A stretch of DNA of 64,000 bases from a bacterium (GCA_004562915.1 SFQZ01000004.1:1-64000); one strand, 5' to 3'. Shown: positions 42,984-51,543, counted from the first letter of the stretch. A program made the numbers and translations. The notes: generated by a model not told the origin, from the letters alone.

Positions 42984-43864
42984 CCTTCTACATCCTCTTT
43001 CAGTTTTTTCGCAAGCCTTACACCCAGTTCTTCCGCTTTATCCACAGTTCCGTACATGCTGTCCTTTTTATACTTCCCTGTACTCTCCTGATAGTATAAT
43101 CCCATAAGGTAAATGTTATCTCCGTGGATTATTGCGTGCGCAGCCACCGGCGAAGAACATCCCCCATCCAGGTAACGGACAAAAGCTCTTTCCGCCAGAG
43201 CTGCTTTTGTACCATCCCTGTCCGCAAAATGCTTCAGATAAGAATAATCTTCTCCCTGTCTTCCCTGCACGGCAAGGATTCCCTGACCTGCTGCCGGTAT
43301 CATTTCCTTCGGTTCAAAATAACGGGAAATTCTTTCCTCCAGACCCAGCCGTTTCAGACCTGCTGCTGCCAGAATCAGTGCACTGTATTCTCCACTGTCC
43401 AGTTTATTCAGTCTGGTCTGTACATTTCCGCGGACACTTTTAAATTCAGCCTGCGGATACAATTCTTTTAACTGCAGAATCCTTCTAAGGCTGGAACAGC
43501 CAATTGGCTTTGTAAAATCAATCTCCCGACTTCCCCGGGGAAGTACCAGTACATCTCTCGGATCTTCCCTTTTCGAAAATGCCACCAAAGGTAATTCCTC
43601 CGGCACTTCCATCGGTACATCCTTCAGACTGTGTACCGACAGATCGCTTTTCCTTTCCAGCAGCGCTTTATCAAGTTCTTTCACAAAAAGCCCTTTGCCA
43701 CCTATTTTATCCAATGTGCGATCCAGTATTTTATCTCCGGTCGTTTTCATCGTAAGAAGGGAAATTTCCCTATCCGGACACTCTTTTTTCAGGTATTCCA
43801 TCACCATTTCACTCTGTATCACCGCAAGACGGCTTTCCCTGCTCCCTATGCGTATGGTTTTCAT
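42980..43864 (-). CDS. hemC: Hydroxymethylbilane synthase (294 aa)
   Basis: Polymerises four porphobilinogens on a dipyrromethane cofactor. RIGSRESRLAVIQSEMV at the N-terminus, TTGDKILDRTLDKIGGKGLFVKELD, SLKDVPMEVPEELPL, RGNVQTRLNKLDSGEYSALILAAAGLKRLG and the cofactor-binding Cys in RYLDGGCSSPVAAHA are all visible. Slightly short (294 aa) because the C-terminal domain is compact, which is common in Clostridia. The ATG at 43864 overlaps the sirC stop as ATGA. Confidence 0.96.
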   Translation of the reverse strand: MKTIRIGSRESRLAVIQSEMVMEYLKKECPDREISLLTMKTTGDKILDRTLDKIGGKGLFVKELDKALLERKSDLSVHSLKDVPMEVPEELPLVAFSKREDPRDVLVLPRGSREIDFTKPIGCSSLRRILQLKELYPQAEFKSVRGNVQTRLNKLDSGEYSALILAAAGLKRLGLEERISRYFEPKEMIPAAGQGILAVQGRQGEDYSYLKHFADRDGTKAALAERAFVRYLDGGCSSPVAAHAIIHGDNIYLMGLYYQESTGKYKKDSMYGTVDKAEELGVRLAKKLKEDVEG

Positions 43865-44340
43865 CTGTCTTTACTCCCTTCAAATCCTTCTAATACTTCC
43901 GAGATTTTTTCACGCAGCACAGCTGCGCCATGGTGATCTTTTCCGGATGCATTGATTCCTACTATATAAGAATCTTTTTTTATGATTCCCGGAAAATGAA
44001 AATCACATTTTTCTTTATTGCTGGCTACATTGACCAGTGCACCCAGACATTTTGCCACACTGTATATCTCTTCATTCAGTTTATGATCGTCTGTGGCTGC
44101 CAGAACCATCCACGCATCATATATATCTTCTCTTTTATATGCCCGGCGTATCACTGTGATTTTTTCTTCCTGCTCCAGTTTTTCCAATTCCGGATGAATC
44201 TCAGGCGCAACAACGGTAATATGATTACAGAAATCACATAAAGTTTTTACTCTGCGGGCAGCGATATTTCCACCCCCGATTACCATTATTTTTTTCTCAC
44301 TGATGTCTACAAACATCGGGAAATATCCATTATTCTTCAT
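43861..44340 (-). CDS. sirC: Precorrin-2 dehydrogenase / sirohydrochlorin-forming, CysG-N/Met8-like (159 aa)
   Basis: NAD-dependent oxidation of precorrin-2 to sirohydrochlorin, the substrate for CbiK or iron chelation. The Rossmann motif VMVIGGGNIAARRVKTL (as IMVIGGGNIAARRV) follows the characteristic start FPMFVDIS, and VLAATDDHKLNEEIYSVAK and NVASNKEKCDFHFPGIIKKD match the family. Only the dehydrogenase domain is present; the dimerisation tail is short and the methyltransferase is in the CobA-HemD protein. The ATG at 44340 overlaps the hemA stop region by 11 bases; extra upstream residues to 44406 lie within hemA and are not conserved. Confidence 0.92.
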   Translation of the reverse strand: MKNNGYFPMFVDISEKKIMVIGGGNIAARRVKTLCDFCNHITVVAPEIHPELEKLEQEEKITVIRRAYKREDIYDAWMVLAATDDHKLNEEIYSVAKCLGALVNVASNKEKCDFHFPGIIKKDSYIVGINASGKDHHGAAVLREKISEVLEGFEGSKDR

Positions 44341-45559
44341 ACAGCTTTTCCAGTCCTTCCACACATTCTGCAAAAGTATCTTTTTCCAGCGTATCACGCA
44401 GCCCAAATATCATTTTTGTTACCACTTTTCCTGCCGCTGTATCAATTGCCTTTTCCAATTCCTCCTTTTCTTTTTCCTGCAAAGGAAGTTTGTGGAGAAT
44501 TTTATGGAGACGGAGATTCAGGTCAGTCACAGCCTCTTCTTTGATTTCCTGAATTCTCGGTATCATATCACGACCATCCAGCCAGACATAAAAATCATCC
44601 ATTTCTTCCTGAAGAATCACTTCCGCATGTTCCATGGATATTTTCATAGATTCGCTGGGACCTGTCAGTTTAAAATCGTCAATGGTATACAGTTTTGCCA
44701 TGGAAAGTCCTGAGATTTCCGGATCAATATCTCTCGGAACTGCAAGATCAATAAAGATCACGTTTTTCTTAAGCCCTGCTTCTTCTATCTGTTCCTTTGT
44801 CAGCGTAAAATTCGGGCTGGCAGTCGCACTGACTACAAGATCACATCCCGGAAGGAAATCCAGACGCTCTCCATAATTGATTCTGGAACATCCCATAGGT
44901 ATGCTCACCATTCCACTGCGATATTGACGTACGGTAACTGTCACCTCTGCTCCTGTCCGCTTCAATGACTGGGCGGCAAGTTTTCCCATCTCACCGTTGC
45001 CGATCACCATGCAGTTCGCATTGCCAAAATCAAAGTTTTTATTCTTCAACATTTCGATAGCCTGATCCATGGCCGTCTGATTGGCCCTTGAAAATGTCAC
45101 ATCGGTTTTCACTCTTTTACCAGCTGTAACCGCTTTTCGGAACAGTACTTCCAGCACGTTATCTGTTACATAATTTTCTCTCGCCAGAGCCAGTGCATCT
45201 TTGACCTGTGTAATAATCTGATCTTCCGCCAGTATCATGGACTTCAACCCACAAGTCAAATGAAACAGATGATTAACCGCTTCTTTTCCCTCTCTCTTTA
45301 CAAAATAAGAATCATACTGGGTGGGATCAACCTCTTTCAGTCTGCAAAGTTCTTCCATCAGAGAACCTTTCCAGTGCTCATCCGCATTTACCCATATTTC
45401 CATTCGGTTACAGGTGGATAAAATCACACATCCAAGAACACCCGGGATCTTTTTCCACCGTTCCATAGCCGCTGCTGCATTCTTTTTTGTAAAAGAAAAC
45501 CGCGCGCGAATATCCACATTTGCCTTTGTGTGGTCTATGCCTATCATTTGTATACTCAT
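44330..45559 (-). CDS. hemA: Glutamyl-tRNA reductase (409 aa)
   Basis: First committed enzyme of the C5 tetrapyrrole pathway, reducing glutamyl-tRNA to glutamate 1-semialdehyde. IGIDHTKANVDIRARFSF, the catalytic Cys50 in ILSTCNRMEIW, GLKSMILAEDQIITQVKDA, the Rossmann motif VIGNGEMGKLAAQSL, and FIDLAVPRDIDPEI are present, followed by the C-terminal dimerisation helices. The ATG at 45559 has CCGGAGG upstream; the further frame to 45610 is not conserved. It leads the operon hemA-sirC-hemC-cobA/hemD-hemB-hemL. A weak promoter (TTTCAT, 17 bases, TATGAT) can be seen near 45620-45650. No riboswitch lies on this strand. Confidence 0.96.
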   Translation of the reverse strand: MSIQMIGIDHTKANVDIRARFSFTKKNAAAAMERWKKIPGVLGCVILSTCNRMEIWVNADEHWKGSLMEELCRLKEVDPTQYDSYFVKREGKEAVNHLFHLTCGLKSMILAEDQIITQVKDALALARENYVTDNVLEVLFRKAVTAGKRVKTDVTFSRANQTAMDQAIEMLKNKNFDFGNANCMVIGNGEMGKLAAQSLKRTGAEVTVTVRQYRSGMVSIPMGCSRINYGERLDFLPGCDLVVSATASPNFTLTKEQIEEAGLKKNVIFIDLAVPRDIDPEISGLSMAKLYTIDDFKLTGPSESMKISMEHAEVILQEEMDDFYVWLDGRDMIPRIQEIKEEAVTDLNLRLHKILHKLPLQEKEKEELEKAIDTAAGKVVTKMIFGLRDTLEKDTFAECVEGLEKLYEE

Positions 45560-45681
45560 TGTTACTTGTTCCTCCGGTTCTAATCTCATCATAAAAGATG
45601 CATCTTTCACATTTATGCATCATCATAGCACAAGTTATTTTAAAATGAAAGTTACTATACTCAATATTTTTCAATATGCAA

Positions 45682-45710
45682 TTGACTTTTATTTTTCGCA
45701 ATAGTAAACT
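45682..45710 (+). promoter_or_regulatory. Promoter of the cobalt uptake operon
   Basis: TTGACT (45682-45687), 17 bases, TAAACT (45705-45710), directly upstream of the cobalamin aptamer. Confidence 0.65.
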
Positions 45711-45721
45711 ATCTTTAATTG

Positions 45722-45890
45722 AATGTGGTGAGGTTCCTGTGTTTTCTCCACAGGCTAAGAGAGAAGAGGGGTTATATTCCCCCGCGGTCACGCCGCTGTA
45801 AAGGATGAGCGTACTTCATAATGTCACTGGGCAACCGGGAAGGCGAAGTATTGCATAGACTCCTAAGCCAGAAGACCTGCCCACCGCACG
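45722..45890 (+). promoter_or_regulatory. Cobalamin riboswitch
   Basis: The core consensus is clear: GTCACTGGGCAACCGGGAAGGC (split here as GTCACTGGGCAA and CCGGGAAGGC) at 45823-45844 and the B12 box AGCCAGAAGACCTGCC at 45866-45881. Flanking GTGGTG (45725 on) and CCACC (45881 on) can close the P1 stem. It precedes cbiM and should repress cobalt uptake and CbiK when adenosyl- or methylcobalamin is plentiful. Confidence 0.95.
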
Positions 45891-46012
45891 AGAGTTACAC
45901 TTATGTTACGAACGATGACTGAGTGTAGGAATGTCTGTTGGAGATATCAGATCAGTTCGTCAAGGCTGTCATAGCAATTGATATGTATCTGCCATTTTAC
46001 AGACCCTTCCAT

Positions 46013-46044
46013 ACACCGGACGTTTATACGATTCGGTGTTTTTT
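46013..46044 (+). terminator. Riboswitch terminator before cbiM
   Basis: ACACCG/CGGTGT stem (46013-46018 with 46034-46039) followed by TTTTTT. It lies 34 bases before the cbiM start and is the likely expression platform of the cobalamin riboswitch. Confidence 0.65.
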
Positions 46045-46077
46045 ATTACCCTATGGAAGAGCATGAAAGGAGAAAAA

Positions 46078-46824
46078 ATGACTCACAAACAAAAACGTAT
46101 CATCGCTGTTATCAGTGCACTCTCACTGTATTTTGGTCTTATACCGGCTGCAAATGCCATGCACATTATGGAAGGATATCTTCCTGTAGGATTCTGCGTG
46201 GTCTGGGGTGTTATCTGCCTGCCGTTTCTGGCTGCAGGATTTATGTCTATTAAAAAAGTATTGAATGAAAATCGAAAAGCCTTAATTCTTCTGGCTATGT
46301 CCGGAGCTTTCGTATTCGTCATATCCTCTCTGAAGATTCCATCCGTTACCGGAAGCTGCTCCCACATGACGGGTACCGGTCTGGGTGCCATCCTCTTTGG
46401 ACCGGCTGCAGTCAGTGTATTGGGAATTATTGTGCTTCTGTTCCAGGCTATACTTCTTGCACACGGCGGACTCACTACCATCGGAGCCAATACATTCTCT
46501 ATGGCAGTTGCCGGACCTCTGGTTTCCTACGGAATCTATAAGCTCTGTAAAAAATGTAAAATCAATACATATGTCACAGTCTTTCTTGCAGCCTGTCTGG
46601 GTGATTTGTTCACCTACTGCGTGACCGCTGTTCAGCTTGCTCTGGCACATCATGCCGATACCACAATTTTGGGTGCCATGGGTAAATTTATGATGGTATT
46701 TGCTCCCACACAGGTTCCGTTGGCAGTCATTGAAGGACTTCTCACTTGTATGATCATGATGGCCCTGGAAACTTATGCAAAACCGGAGCTGAAAGCAATC
46801 GGATTTATGGAGGAGGCGAAATAA
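46078..46824 (+). CDS. cbiM: Cobalt ECF transporter substrate-capture protein CbiM (248 aa)
   Basis: Membrane component of the group I ECF cobalt transporter. A cleavable signal peptide ends in ANA, and the mature protein then starts MHIMEGYLPVGFCVVWG, the universal CbiM N-terminus whose Met-His bind cobalt. Later SCSHMTGTGLGAILFGP, LFQAILLAHGGLTTIGANTFSMAVAGP and AHHADTTILG... are classic CbiM signatures. Seven or so helices. AAAGGAG precedes the ATG at 46078; an upstream in-frame Met at 46036 overlaps the terminator. First gene under the riboswitch, two bases from cbiN. Confidence 0.96.
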   Translation: MTHKQKRIIAVISALSLYFGLIPAANAMHIMEGYLPVGFCVVWGVICLPFLAAGFMSIKKVLNENRKALILLAMSGAFVFVISSLKIPSVTGSCSHMTGTGLGAILFGPAAVSVLGIIVLLFQAILLAHGGLTTIGANTFSMAVAGPLVSYGIYKLCKKCKINTYVTVFLAACLGDLFTYCVTAVQLALAHHADTTILGAMGKFMMVFAPTQVPLAVIEGLLTCMIMMALETYAKPELKAIGFMEEAK

Positions 46825-46825
46825 T

Positions 46826-47131
46826 ATGAAAAAAAGTAAGATTGTAATTATTATGATTGTAGTTATTTTCCTGATGGCCTTCATCCCACTGTTTGCTCTG
46901 AAAGATGCAGAGTTCGGTGGTTCCGATGATGCCGGAAGCACTGTTGTTGAAGAAGTAAATTCTTCCTTTGAACCGATTGCCGCTCCTCTGATTGAGAATC
47001 TTCTGGGAGGAGAGCTTCCCGGTGAAGTGGAAAGTCTTCTGTTCTGTGTTCAGACGGGAATCGGTGTTGGTGTCATTGCTTTCTGCATGGGCCGTCTCGT
47101 AGAGAGAAAAAAACTGGGAAAAGATGAATAA
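46826..47131 (+). CDS. cbiN: Cobalt ECF transporter accessory protein CbiN (101 aa)
   Basis: Small two-helix membrane protein needed with CbiM for cobalt loading. An N-terminal helix (IVIIMIVVIFLMAFIPLFAL), an extracytoplasmic loop beginning KDAEFGGSDDAGS and containing FEPIAAPLI, and a second helix (ESLLFCVQTGIGVGVIAFCMG) match the family, as does the length. It starts one base after the cbiM stop with its ribosome binding site inside the end of cbiM. Confidence 0.94.
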   Translation: MKKSKIVIIMIVVIFLMAFIPLFALKDAEFGGSDDAGSTVVEEVNSSFEPIAAPLIENLLGGELPGEVESLLFCVQTGIGVGVIAFCMGRLVERKKLGKDE

Positions 47132-47155
47132 ATTTACCGGCGAAAGGAGTTTTCC

Positions 47156-47932
47156 ATGATTACGATTGACAAGCTTTGTTATAATTCCAAGCTTAGATAT
47201 GTAAACGCCGGGGAAAAATTTGCCTTCACAATGATTACACTTCTGCTTTGTGTAATTAGTCGTTCCATTGTGATCGCATGTATCGTATTGACAGCCACAG
47301 GGATTCTGACCGTATATAAGGGCGGAATCCCTCTTTTCCGTTATATGCATTTTATGACGGTGCCCCTGGCCTTCCTGATTCTCAGTACTCTTGCTATTAT
47401 GTTTAATCTTTCCCGCACGCCGCTCGACCTCTTTGCTATTCCTCTCGGTGAATGGTACCTGACCAGCAGCCGGAATTCTTTCCGGTATGCCGTACAGCTG
47501 ATACTGACAGCACTTTCCTCTGTATCTTGTCTGTATTTTTTATCTTTCAGTACACCTATGCCGGATATTCTGAATGTACTGGGAACTTTGCATTGTCCCA
47601 AATTGTTGATTGAACTGATGCTGCTGATCTATCGTTTTATCTTTGTCCTTCTGAGCGTGGCATCAGCGATTACAGATTCGCAGCATTCCCGGCTGGGCAA
47701 CAAAGATTATAAAACTTCTCTGAAATCTTTCAGTGCTATGGTCTCCGTACTTTTTATCCGTTCTTTTAAACGGGCAAATGCTCTGTATGACGCTATGGAA
47801 TCACGCTGTTATGACGGAACCATCCATGTATTGAATGAGACATTTCCTCCGGAGAAAAAACATATCTTTGCTATTTTTGTTTTTGATATTGTATTATTGA
47901 CGCTTACTGTTTTTATTAAGTTGTACTTATGA
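47156..47932 (+). CDS. cbiQ: Cobalt ECF transporter T-component CbiQ (258 aa)
   Basis: Transmembrane coupling protein of the ECF cobalt transporter. About five to six helices, with LDKLCYNSKLRYVNAGEKFAF at the N-terminus and the cytoplasmic coupling helix containing FKRANALYDAMESRCYDG, whose Ala-x-x-x-Arg-type signature contacts the ATPase. Length is normal. Starts 24 bases after cbiN with AAAGGAG upstream. The following ATPase is in the fused CbiO-CbiK gene. Confidence 0.92.
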   Translation: MITIDKLCYNSKLRYVNAGEKFAFTMITLLLCVISRSIVIACIVLTATGILTVYKGGIPLFRYMHFMTVPLAFLILSTLAIMFNLSRTPLDLFAIPLGEWYLTSSRNSFRYAVQLILTALSSVSCLYFLSFSTPMPDILNVLGTLHCPKLLIELMLLIYRFIFVLLSVASAITDSQHSRLGNKDYKTSLKSFSAMVSVLFIRSFKRANALYDAMESRCYDGTIHVLNETFPPEKKHIFAIFVFDIVLLTLTVFIKLYL

Positions 47933-47965
47933 CAACCACATCATTATTATGGAAAGGTTATTCTT

Positions 47966-49627
47966 ATGAGTGAAGACATTATATTGAAAGCCGACAATTT
48001 ATTTTTTTCCTATGATGACGAGAAAAGTCATTCATTGAACGGTCTTTCTCTGGAAATCAAAAAGGGACATAAAGTAGCGTTTATGGGAGCCAACGGTTCA
48101 GGAAAATCCACTTTTTTCCTCTGCTGCAACGGTATCCACCAACCATCCTCAGGTACCCTTTATTTTAACGGGGAACCTGTTGATTATTCGCGTAAAGGAC
48201 TTCTGAAACTCAGAAGCAAAGTCGGCATTGTATTTCAGGATCCTGATAACCAGCTTTTTTCCGCAAGTGTTTATCAGGAAATATCCTTTGGTATCCTGAA
48301 TCTGGGAGTTTCTGAGAGCGAAGCAAAAGAACAGGTTGAAAATGTAATCGACTATCTGGAGATTACTCCATTTCGGCATAAACCTACTCACGCATTGAGC
48401 GGAGGTCAGAAAAAGCAGGTTTCCATCGCAGATATTCTGGTAATGCATCCGGATATCATCATACTGGACGAACCTGCTGCCGCACTGGATCCGAAACACA
48501 CTACTATGGTTAATAAAATCGTCGACCAGTTAACAGATAATGGAATTACCGTTATGATGTCAACTCATGACGTAAACTATGCCATGTCCTGGGCAGATGA
48601 TGTGTTTCTATTTAAAGACGGTAAAGTACTGATACAGGGAACTCCGGAGCAGGTTTTTTCCAATGTATCCGCTCTTGCTGCCACTAACCTGGAACAACCG
48701 GCCTGTATGCAGCTTTTCGACAGTCTCTGTAAAAAAGGGATATTAAAAACTTCACTCCCGATTCCGCATAATCTGCAGCAGTTGGAATCATATATTGCTG
48801 ATATCAGCGAAAGAACATACCACGGAGGAAAACCCATGATGGAAACAAAAAAAGCGATCCTTGTTGTCAGCTTCGGCACAAGCTACAACACCACAAGAGA
48901 AAAAACAATTGATGTAATTGAGAAAAAAATAGGGGATGCTTTCCCTGAGCAAAAAATCTACCGTGCCTGGACCAGTAAAATGATCATGGCTAAACTTTTA
49001 AAAAGAGACGGAACCAAAATCAATAATGTAAAAAAAGCCATGGAACAGATGCGAAATGACGGAATCACAGATGTGATCGTTCAGCCCACCCATGTGATCA
49101 ATGGTATCGAAAATGATCTCATGAAAGAAGATGCACTTTCTTTTAGAGATGATTTTCACAGTATTGCTTTCGGTACCCCTCTTCTTACCAGTGAACAGGA
49201 CAGTCTGGATGTGATCGATGCAGTTGTAAAAGAGTTTTCTGATCTCAAGGATAATGAAGCTCTGGTTCTGATGGGACACGGAACTACCCATTATGCCAAT
49301 TCTATCTATGCTGCACTGGATTATACTTTCAAAGATAAAGGATATCCGAATATCCATCTGGGAACCGTAGAAGCTTACCCCTCCATGCAGACACTGCTTC
49401 GGATGGTAAAAGAACAGAACCCGAAAAAAGTAAAACTGGCACCATTTATGATCGTAGCCGGAGACCATGCCCGTAATGATATGGCCGGGGACGATCCGGA
49501 ATCCTGGAGATGCCAGTTTGAGGCTGCCGGATTTGAGGTGGAATGCTGCCTGAAAGGACTGGGAGAATACCCGGCGGTGCAGGAGGTTTTTATACGGCAT
49601 ATACAGGAAATTATTTCGTGTGAATAA
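47966..49627 (+). CDS. cbiO-cbiK: CbiO cobalt-transport ATPase fused to CbiK sirohydrochlorin cobaltochelatase (553 aa)
   Basis: One uninterrupted frame encodes two enzymes. Residues 1-285 are the ECF ATPase CbiO: Walker A GANGSGKST at 41-49, Q-loop VFQDPDNQLFS, signature LSGGQKK at 144-150, Walker B IIILDEP at 164-170 and the switch His in MSTHDVN. Residues 292-553 are the CbiK chelatase inserting cobalt into sirohydrochlorin: ILVVSFGTSYNTTREKTI, His438 in MGHGTTHYA, EAYPSM, and His501 in VAGDHARND, at the spacing of known CbiK metal and proton ligands. Both halves look complete. At 48836 an in-frame ATG (residue 291) is preceded by GGAGG at seven bases, so separate CbiK may also be made. 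The fusion is the notable feature. Confidence 0.93.
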   Translation: MSEDIILKADNLFFSYDDEKSHSLNGLSLEIKKGHKVAFMGANGSGKSTFFLCCNGIHQPSSGTLYFNGEPVDYSRKGLLKLRSKVGIVFQDPDNQLFSASVYQEISFGILNLGVSESEAKEQVENVIDYLEITPFRHKPTHALSGGQKKQVSIADILVMHPDIIILDEPAAALDPKHTTMVNKIVDQLTDNGITVMMSTHDVNYAMSWADDVFLFKDGKVLIQGTPEQVFSNVSALAATNLEQPACMQLFDSLCKKGILKTSLPIPHNLQQLESYIADISERTYHGGKPMMETKKAILVVSFGTSYNTTREKTIDVIEKKIGDAFPEQKIYRAWTSKMIMAKLLKRDGTKINNVKKAMEQMRNDGITDVIVQPTHVINGIENDLMKEDALSFRDDFHSIAFGTPLLTSEQDSLDVIDAVVKEFSDLKDNEALVLMGHGTTHYANSIYAALDYTFKDKGYPNIHLGTVEAYPSMQTLLRMVKEQNPKKVKLAPFMIVAGDHARNDMAGDDPESWRCQFEAAGFEVECCLKGLGEYPAVQEVFIRHIQEIISCE

Positions 49628-49637
49628 CTAACATAGT

Positions 49638-49653
49638 AAGGGTTACCGATAGT
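49638..49653. repeat. Left copy of a 16-bp inverted repeat
   Basis: AAGGGTTACCGATAGT on the plus strand, starting 11 bases after the CbiO-CbiK stop. Its exact reverse complement is at 51820-51835, so the pair flanks the MutS2-like gene. The last base of this copy begins a TATAAT on the plus strand (49653-49658), but no good -35 is seen. Confidence 0.9.
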
Positions 49654-49680
49654 ATAATCGAGTTATCGATGAATTGCGTC

Positions 49681-49817
49681 CTTCCTACTGATGTCATCGG
49701 GTAAAGTGAGTCTGAAGATCCAGCGCTTACGGAGACTTAGGTGCGACGGCTTTTCGGAGCGTCTTATGTCGGAGTTAGCGATTATCTGAAGAGGAACGGC
49801 CTGACATCGGTAGGAAG
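49681..49817. ncRNA. Structured element with long closing helix (candidate RNA or small mobile element)
   Basis: A 15-pair helix (49681-49695 with 49803-49817, one G-T) encloses about 107 bases. Inside are a 7-pair helix (49707-49713 with 49733-49739) and a hairpin at 45-51/58-63 of the 497xx numbering (GACG-G-CT with AG-CGTC, 49745-49763). Its right edge coincides within three bases with the point where the MutS2-like reading frame loses family-like sequence. No known RNA family was recognised. The strand of action is unknown; on the plus strand TATAAT lies at 49653-49658 and a T-run at 49831-49837. Confidence 0.4.
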
Positions 49818-51505
49818 AATACAATCCCAATTTTTTTATCCGGAAATACCATCACGCTGTCTCCCCGTCTGAATTTTTCCTGAAGTTTGATGTCTTTTTT
49901 ATTTTTAACTGTTTTTCGTATCTTGTTGCTTCGATGATGCTCCAGATTGTTTTTCTCATTCCGAAATTGATACTTGCTAACTGCAGACTCTCCATAGGCA
50001 TAACGTACCGCTGTCTGCAGCATTTCTTTTGGCATACCCAGTCGATCAGCAATATAAAATGCGCAGCTTTCACCTGCTTCTCCTATAATCATTTGATACG
50101 TCGGCTGAAGGGTTTCCTGATCAAATGTCATTCTTGCATTTACAATACTCTCTGTGTGTTTTGCATATTCTTTTACTTCAGGATAATGCGTAGTTACAAG
50201 AAACAAACATCCCGTCCTTTTCAGTTCTTCCAAAATTGCAATAGCAATCCCCATTCCCTCTGCCGGATCTGTACCGGAACCCAGTTCATCCATGATTACA
50301 AAACTGTCTCGATCTGCATTTTGTAATACTTCCAGTACATTTTTTATATGTGAGGAAAATGTTGATAAATTTTCCGCCAGGTTCTGACCGTCTCCGATAT
50401 CACAGAGATAAGAACTGTTCATACAGATATCTGCATTTTCACAGGTTACATGCAGTCCACACTGAGCCATCATGCAATTCAACATAACTGTTTTAATCGC
50501 TACTGTTTTTCCTCCTGTATTGGGACCGGTGATCACAATTCCATTTACACCTGTTCCGATAGAAAACTGCAGGGGTACATTGATTGCTCTATCCATCAGG
50601 GGATGCCTGGCATTTTTCAAAATGATTTTTCTCTCCAGATTAATGGACGGCTCCACTCCATCCAGATCCATGCTCAGCTTTCCTTTGGAAAAGATGAAAT
50701 CCAGCTTTTCAATCATGTTGATATTATTACGCAGCACCTCTGATCTGTCTGCTGTCATTGCCGTCAGCGTATATAAAATCCGATAAACTTCGTTTTCCTC
50801 ACTGATCTTAAGCAGCTGAATCTCCTCATAATATCTGGAAATGCTTACAGGTTCCATAAACAGGGTGTTTCCAGTTGCTGACTTGTCAATTACGCTTCCG
50901 TTGATTTTCAGCTTATATTCTTTTTTCACAGGCAGACATAGCCTTCCATTCCGAAGAGTACAGTAGTTATCCGCCATATATTCTTTGTGAGAGCGCAGTA
51001 TCTGTTCCGCTTTTTGCTTCATCTGCTCTTCACATTTTACAATCTGATTACGGATCTGGAAAAGCTCTTTCGATGCATAGTCATCCACCTCTCCTCCCCG
51101 TATCTGGCGGCTGATCTCTTCTCTCAGATCTTCTGCTGCATCCAGATTTTCATCATAATAAGCAATTGCATTTTCATATATTTTTCCACGATTCAGGTAA
51201 TCCCGAAGTCTCCTGACTGCTGCCAGCATCTTCTCCACTCGTTCCAACTGAAAAGGCGTAAGGCAGTCTCCTTTTTCGGCAGCCATCAGAATTTCTTTTA
51301 TCTCCTCCACATTCGGCAGCGGAGGCATCCCAAGCTTTTCCAGCATAGTTCTGCTGTCTGTGGTATCCTTCAGCTGTTTTCTTAATTCTCTTTCCGACAA
51401 GTAAAATGATATTTTATCAATCTGTTCTTTTGCTTTGTCTGTTACGCAGAGATTTTTCCATAGTTCTTTGATTTTATCGAATCCGATCTGTTTTTCTATA
51501 TTCAT
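49775..51505 (-). CDS. MutS2-like ATPase with altered, probably truncated C-terminus (576 aa)
   Basis: A MutS2-family protein (no Smr nuclease domain). Helical clamp and lever regions with NGRLCLPVKKEYKLKINGSVIDKSATGNTLFMEP and ARHPLMD lead to the ATPase: Walker A GPNTGGKT at about residue 327, DIGDGQNLAENLSTFSSH, Walker B FVIMDELGSGTDPAEG and VTTHYPEVKEYA. Near the end, GDSVMVFPDKKIGIV is the start of a KOW/tudor-like segment, but the last 14 residues (FFLPMSGRSSSDNR) come from the inverted-repeat element and do not look like family sequence, so about 60 or more residues appear lost. The ATG at 51505 has AAAGGAA upstream; the frame begins at 51523. Activity may be impaired. Confidence 0.75.
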   Translation of the reverse strand: MNIEKQIGFDKIKELWKNLCVTDKAKEQIDKISFYLSERELRKQLKDTTDSRTMLEKLGMPPLPNVEEIKEILMAAEKGDCLTPFQLERVEKMLAAVRRLRDYLNRGKIYENAIAYYDENLDAAEDLREEISRQIRGGEVDDYASKELFQIRNQIVKCEEQMKQKAEQILRSHKEYMADNYCTLRNGRLCLPVKKEYKLKINGSVIDKSATGNTLFMEPVSISRYYEEIQLLKISEENEVYRILYTLTAMTADRSEVLRNNINMIEKLDFIFSKGKLSMDLDGVEPSINLERKIILKNARHPLMDRAINVPLQFSIGTGVNGIVITGPNTGGKTVAIKTVMLNCMMAQCGLHVTCENADICMNSSYLCDIGDGQNLAENLSTFSSHIKNVLEVLQNADRDSFVIMDELGSGTDPAEGMGIAIAILEELKRTGCLFLVTTHYPEVKEYAKHTESIVNARMTFDQETLQPTYQMIIGEAGESCAFYIADRLGMPKEMLQTAVRYAYGESAVSKYQFRNEKNNLEHHRSNKIRKTVKNKKDIKLQEKFRRGDSVMVFPDKKIGIVFFLPMSGRSSSDNR

Positions 51506-51543
51506 GATATTTCCTTTCTTCACAAACGAAAAATCTTATATTT

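Noticed and set aside
46282..46941. Minus-strand frame over cbiM-cbiN (219 codons)
   Set aside because: Antisense to two clear membrane-protein genes; no family resemblance.
49741..49750. GTGCGAC, which resembles the 5' end of bacterial group II introns
   Set aside because: No domain V, no reverse transcriptase, and the sequence after it does not follow group II domain I. Seven matching bases are not enough.
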